Notes under the pieces: model-generated
Database searches by the model: none
Told to the model about the DNA's origin: nothing
The model's input: only the letters and a program-made list of their open reading frames with translations
Part shown: one piece after another, positions 58,722-64,000 of the stretch
Position numbering within the stretch: the stretch's first letter is position 1
How the letters are laid out: each line of letters begins with the position of its first letter
Made by a program: the position numbers and the translations under genes
DNA from: Guadua angustifolia
Lineage: Eukaryota; Streptophyta; Magnoliopsida; Poales; Poaceae
DNA: 64,000 nt
Assembly: GCA_036346375.1 (NCBI GenBank)
Contig: CM070515.1
Span: 6,594,423-6,658,422 of the forward strand
Reading direction: 5' to 3'

Positions 58722-58977
58722 GAAACTGGCACCAAGTAAATCCAATGACCTGAGAAAATATAAAAGCCTGACTGCAACTTAAGATATGCATGAAAACATG
58801 CCATATTAATTCCTGCAGAACGGTTTTCCCACGTGTGCACGAACACTCATGTTTTGTTATCAGCATCAAACGTGTCTTGGGATTAACGCAAACTTTATAA
58901 AATTCAAACTAACCTCCCATCTTCTAATAATTTGCGTTATTGCACAATTCTCAAAGTATGTTATATACGGACGTATA

Positions 58978-61177
58978 TCATCCCCTATTAAAGCTTGCAA
59001 GTTTCTGGCTCAATCCCGCTTAGGGATGGCAGAAAATTAGGATCGACGGTATGTGTATAGGCCGTCCACCTAGTGTAGATTAGGTCGATCACAACCGACG
59101 TGGCCGTCCACCGATCATTGCCAAATCGACGTGGCCGTCGATGGGTTTGGGTACCGTGGTAGGTCCCGATCTCTGGAAGGAAGGTATGTATGAATAATGC
59201 ATTTATAACTGCCTAATTCCACTTTTTCCTTGAGGAAGATCACGATTATCGATAAGAAGTATGGGTATGGGTAGCACTTTAGACCCATGGGTTTACGGGT
59301 TTGGGTACACTATAGATAAGCCCATAAGATGGGTGTTAATGTCCGAATTAGGGTCGACTTTCGTGGTCGCCCACCTTAATGTTATGGTTAAACGTGTCAA
59401 TTTGTACCCATAGATGCCCAATGGGTATCTTATGACATGTCTAGCCTACTTTTTTAGAGGTATATTAGAAAACAAACTCATAGACTACTTGGTCTTAGTC
59501 GGCTCCTCCCCTACTTATGATTCCTATGGTGGGCGGTCGCCCCCATCACCTCCACTTCCCATTGATCCATCGCCCATAGATTGCCCAATGGCCTACTTTT
59601 TAGAGGTATATTAGAAAAACAAACTCATAGACCTCCTCGCCCCATCACCTCCCTTCCTTGATCTTTGCCTCCCTCCTCGGCTTTGCCTCCTCGGCGCACA
59701 CTGCTCCTCCCCGCCACGACTACCTCCTATCGGCTCCCTACGGTTCTGCGCACAGATAGTGCCCAAAAAAGAGAGAGAAAGGAGATGAAGAGATAGAAGG
59801 AGAGGGAGGAGCATGATCGCCAGAAGCGACCCCCACCACTGGGCTGCCTGCTGATTGGTGCTCAAGACACGTGGGTACCCATTGGGTTTGGGTATGGGTA
59901 CAGATATGTACCCGCAAAGTTTAATGGGTTTGGGTAGACGGGACTTTGTTCGGGTTTGGGTTTAAGGCAATGGTACCCGAAGGTACCCACCCGATTGCCA
60001 TCCCTAATCCCGCTGTCACGTGTCATTCGCAAAAAAGCTCCTACGTTTCTTCTTATTATGGATAGGTCCCTATAGATTACGAATAGGTCCTTCGTGATTT
60101 TTTGTGAGGGGAAGATTTTTTTTCCTAAATCGCGTTTGGGTCCCTCGTGCGCTGTTTTACGGAAAAAAGCTCTCGTTAAATTCAAATCGCGAACAAGCCC
60201 TTTTCTAATTTTTCGGGATAGCGGATAGGTCCAAAAACGTAACAAACAGGTCCTTACTCTTTACGTCTAGGTCCTTTCTCCGTTTTTCCCGGAAAAATGT
60301 TTTCACCATCAGAAATATGTGTGCAGCTCTATCTCTAGACTTTTTCCCTATCTCGATTTTCCATCTCGATCTCTGATATTTTTTAAAACATGTATTATTA
60401 CTCGGTGAACGCGTAGAGTGTTAGGCTTGACAAAAGAAGGTTATCATCTCTAATAATTTTTCACCCTTTTTCCTCTAGATTATTTTCCCACATCGGTTTT
60501 CCAGCTCGGTCTCCGATATTTTCCAAATAATTCGTCGAAAGAGATATTTCTACAACTCTATTTCTCTATTTTTTCCTCCGTAATTCGGTTTCTGCTATTT
60601 TCCGGAGTGAGAAATATGTGTGCGGTTATATCTTTATAGTTTTTTTTGCAATTCGACCTGTAGTATTTTTCGAAGCATGAAAGAATTTGGGTCAAGTTTT
60701 TCAAGCGCACGACATCATGCTGAGTTTTTTCGCGAAGCTGCATCGCGCGCCTTTTGTCCTCCCTCTTCAAGCGCCCCTCAAAAAAATGTAGTTGTGTGTA
60801 TACCTTTTCGGCAATTTTTTACGAAAAAGACCTTTTGGTTCAGCAAAATCGCGGAGCTTTCGTGACAAGACCCTAAATAAATGCCGAAAAAACGTAGTTA
60901 CTTTTAGATTATTCCAATTATTTTTCGCGAAAAGGATCTTTCGTTTTAGCGTGACAAAAAAATGTAGTTACGTGTAGGCCTTTTCGATGGTTTTTTTACG
61001 AAAAAGACATTTTGGTTCAGTAAAATCACAGAGTTTTCGTAAGAGGGCCCTAAATAAATGCAAAAAAAAGAGCGTAATTGCGTTTATATTATTCCAACTA
61101 TTTTTCGTGAAAAAAAATCTTTCGTTTTATCGCAAACACAGACACGCGCGGCGTGGCACGCCGCGAAAACATTCTAG
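58978..61177 (+). mobile_element. Non-autonomous Helitron C, interrupted by a hAT
   Basis: Begins TCATCCCCTATTAAAG after A (58,977), and ends with the perfect hairpin CGCGGCGTG-G-CACGCCGCG, then AAAACATTCTAG before T (61,178): the A|TC...CTAG|T Helitron layout. Its 5' part (60,015-60,480) matches Helitron B throughout. Without the hAT at 59,021-60,006 and one duplicated 8-mer it is about 1,206 bp. No helicase ORF. Confidence 0.85.
59021..60006. mobile_element. hAT element nested in Helitron C
   Basis: Ends TAGGGATGGCA and TGCCATCCCTA are perfect 11-bp inverted repeats. The 8-bp duplication ATCCCGCT is intact (59,013-59,020 and 60,007-60,014). 986 bp. It carries GGGTTTGGGTA-type words near both ends and a ~42-bp direct repeat (CCTACTTTTTTAGAGGTATA onward) at about 59,444-59,486 and 59,591-59,632. 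No transposase. Confidence 0.9.
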
Positions 61178-64000
61178 TATACATAGACGTCCGTGTACAT
61201 GTGGACACGCATTTTTCTATATTTCGGCTTTCCAAATTGAAAACAAATTGTAGCCACTCCAACCTATATGCCAGCTTTCCTAACTTCTTAGGAAACTGTC
61301 TAAAAACCTGTCAACTTGCCAGTAGGTGGACAAGATCAGCGAATTAATATATCGATGACAACAGTTCCAGCACCTATATATGTAGCTAATTATGAAAAAA
61401 TATATATGTAGCTAATTATCTTTGATTGAAATACCGTTTTTCGGTAACAACCATATAGGAAAACCTTAATTTATCTTCTTTCAAGAAAAAGAGAAAATCT
61501 TTATTTTAAGAGGGCTCGTAATTGTTTTGTTATTCGCAGACGGCGCAGTAGTGGCTGACGCGCGCGTGCCATATGGGCGCTGGGCGCACGTACGTACCTC
61601 TCCTCGATTCAATTATTCGATCATTACATTGTAGCGATCATCTCACGTCACGCACGCATTATTTTTCCTGAGCAGGGTGGCGACGACGAAATTAGGCTAT
61701 CCTCGACGTAAACGCACTTGTGCACCGACAGTATGTGTGGTGAAAGACTCCATGGATCGCCAGTATAATAATTCCTAAAGAAAATCTACAATATATATAC
61801 CACTGAATAACTACATGATTTACAATATATTACTCATTGTAAGACTGACATGTAGAATTTAGATATAGTATCAATGAGACATCATTAGTATATTACAAAC
61901 ATAAAAAGTTATTGGTGCATAAATGATATAAATGATTGCCCCTACTAATTCATACCTAACAGTCTAATACACTCACATCACCATCTTATCGTAACAAGGC
62001 AACAGTAGAATTAACCTTCGTACCACGTGGCCTGCATGCATACCACAAGTCGCGTAACTAGGTGGCTAGCGTACGTGCACGCCCTCGTTGTATGTATATA
62101 TAATATATTACATCCGTTCAAGTTTATAAGATATATTTTTTCTTAACGTATAAATAAAAAATATTAAAAATGATTAGATTATTCTTAATTATTATCACTA
62201 AGAAATACATTGATAGCATGCATTAGAGAATATAAAGTAAAATTAAATATTTATTAAGATATATAGGGAACATTACATTAGTTTTATATTGACATGTGAA
62301 ATACACCTTGTCATGGATCGAAAGGGAAGTGACGATCGAGCCATTGGAGTGTAGACTGCCAGTACCGGTACTGTGTAAAGCTAGCGAAGCGTCTCGGTTA
62401 CTCACGCTGCCGCGTGCATGGAGGGCATCGAAAATCTCCAAGCGCGCGCGCGCGGGGTCAGACGTAGCCGTCGCCGATCGACGGGTAAAGCCACCGCGAC
62501 CGCGACCGCGCGGTACGTTAACGGCCGGGGAAATCATATAAAACAAGCGGATCGAGAGACGTACGTCGCGAGGGACATGCGCGCGGCTCGGTGTGTAGCA
62601 CGTGGCGACGGTGTGGGCTCCGGCGCCGATCGAGCAGCGGCCGGGCATGCACGTCGACGTCGGGCGTGGAAACGGCGTATTAATGGATCCAAGCCACGGG
62701 CTTCCCCTGCGCGCGACGTCCCACCGCACGTATACAAAGGACGGATCTAGTTTGGCCACCCTCAAATATTTAAGAAGGGTTGCAAGATTATTTTTTTAAT
62801 ACGTTAAATTTGTTGATTGAATCGGTTTCGATTTCAGTAGGTTTGATTTTTTTTAGACTTTAGAACTATTTGTATTATACTTTTAGCAAATTTTAAATAC
62901 ACATGCTGAATTTATATTATTATAAAATTATTATATAAGACTATAAAATTATAGATATGAAATGTACACTCCTCAAAAAAATTTCATGATCCGTCGCTGC
63001 GTACCTAGGACCACTGGATCACGGAGGGATCGATCGGGGTACACACAGCCCGACAAAAACGGGGGGCGGGTCGACCGTCCCTCCCATCCCGGTCGAGCGC
63101 GCGCGCCGTCCAACGTCTAATATTTGCCTCACCCGCCGATCCCTCCTCTTCGTCCATTGTGTTGTAGACTTGTAGTGCATCCATCGTTGTCTAGGGCTAG
63201 CTTAGCTCTAAGCGTGGCCTGGCCTTGATTGATTAATTAGCCGCTAGTACTCCAACTGAAAGAGAAACGCTCGCTCGCCAGCCATTGGTACCATCTTGGT
63301 TAATTAGCTGGTGGATTGATGCGTTAAATGTCAAAGCTCCATTCTCACTAGCAATATTAATGGCGCGCGAATATCTCTTGTACTAGCTAGTGCAAACGGG
63401 CTTCAAGACTGGACGAACAATGTCTAATATCTAGGCCTGATCTAGGGAATCTGGCGAAACCTACTTCAATGCACAGCCTATTACTCGGTGCTTATGAGGT
63501 TGAGAGGTCGCCAATTTAAGCATGTACTCCATAATGCATAGTGACAAAGCAAGATCAACTTCAACCCTTAATTTGTGGGCTCGCGGCTCGCGGCGGCCAC
63601 TGATCATATGCCACAGCTACAGGCTACACAGCTCTGTCCCAGGCTTGGACAGGAGGCAGGTGTAGCATGGGCTATCGCAGATGCTCTCTAAAATTAAGGG
63701 GGCTATTATTATTACTTATTATTTTTTGTATTAGTAAAAGTAATTAAAGAACTAATAGATGAGTAGTTTTTTATTCTTTTTATTTTATTTTTAAAAATTT
63801 TACTGTAAAAATTCATTCCTAAGCAAAACCATGTCTTATTGATATTTTAAAGTTTTTGAAACTGCTAAATTATATATTTCTGTAATGCATTTGTTGCATA
63901 TAGAATTTTACTAACAATTTCGGTGACTATTGCACATACAAAAAAAAAATTGTATGGCTTGAAGTTGAAGTTATACTTGAATTCTATAATGAACTAGGAA
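61178..64000. other. Spacer, no gene supported
   Basis: A GC-rich island at 62,300-62,760 produces ORFs up to 180 codons on the minus strand without any recognisable motif and with shadows on the plus strand. A candidate hAT relic spans about 62,735-62,998 (GGACGGATCTAG left, GATCCGTCGCTGCG right) without a readable duplication. Positions 62,105-62,280 begin like a Stowaway end (TACATCCGTTCAAG). The rest is AT-rich spacer. Confidence 0.35.

Noticed and set aside
62223..62765. Minus-strand ORF of 180 codons
   Set aside because: No domain, low-complexity arginine/alanine-rich composition in a GC island, and equally long ORFs on the opposite strand.
62735..62998. A hAT relic as a firm call
   Set aside because: GGACGGATC and GATCCGTCGC are inverted, but no 8-bp duplication could be read and the arms are short, so it is only mentioned as a candidate in the spacer entry.

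Overview
The window looks like repeat-rich intergenic DNA from a flowering plant, almost certainly a grass (Poaceae). The evidence is GC-rich first exons beside AT-rich spacers, a Stowaway and a Tourist-like MITE, CACTA, hAT, MULE and Helitron elements, a copia-type solo LTR, and the protein styles of the genes. I cannot name the species. No rRNA, no complete tRNA gene and no CRISPR array was seen.

Only two genes look intact, both on the minus strand. The first (12,040-14,717) encodes a DUF1685-type protein of 275 residues. Its last 28 codons lie in a small second exon across a 1.85-kb intron. The second (37,784-39,284) is a three-exon R2R3-MYB transcription factor of the MYB61/MYB86 type (subgroup 13) with the classic 133/130-nt first two exons and a predicted 423 residues. 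Nothing suggests that the two genes work together. Gene relics are: a cyclophilin exon (2.8 kb), a broken CACTA transposase (7.3-9.3 kb), the 3' end of a LINE reverse-transcriptase ORF (3.9-4.1 and 10.9-11.0 kb), the start of an ankyrin/CCCH zinc-finger gene (27.75 kb) and a KOBITO1-like first-exon fragment (32.4-32.75 kb).

Layout: 0-3.8 kb, end of a hAT element, cyclophilin relic, Stowaway. 3.9-11 kb, a complete 6,753-bp CACTA element (TTA target duplication) inserted in a LINE. 11-15 kb, DUF1685 gene. 15-24 kb, spacer with a MULE-like inverted-repeat element (16.7-17.2), a degenerate AT-rich array (18.6-19.0) and a long near-perfect hairpin (22.8-23.1). 24.4-26.6 kb, two abutting non-autonomous Helitrons. 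27.7 kb, zinc-finger relic. 28.3-29.75 kb, solo LTR. 32.2-35.3 kb, a composite hAT element holding the KOBITO1 fragment and a ~170-bp tandem array. 35.5 kb, Tourist MITE. 37.8-39.3 kb, MYB gene. 42.1-42.8 kb, nested MITEs including a second hairpin of the 22.8-kb family. 42.9-48.7 kb, a 2.9-kb direct tandem duplication running into a poly(A)-tailed retroposon. 50.7-55.5 kb, three hAT elements around LTR-like sequence. 56-58.7 kb, small inverted-repeat elements. 59-61.2 kb, a Helitron split by a hAT. 61.2-64 kb, spacer.

The best-supported unusual signals are the two related hairpins whose arms carry matching locus-specific substitutions, the gene fragment inside a hAT, the tandem duplication that captures half a retroposon, and several insertions whose target-site duplications can be read directly, giving a relative order of events. 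All calls were made by eye; family names come from terminal motifs and remembered protein signatures, not from database searches.
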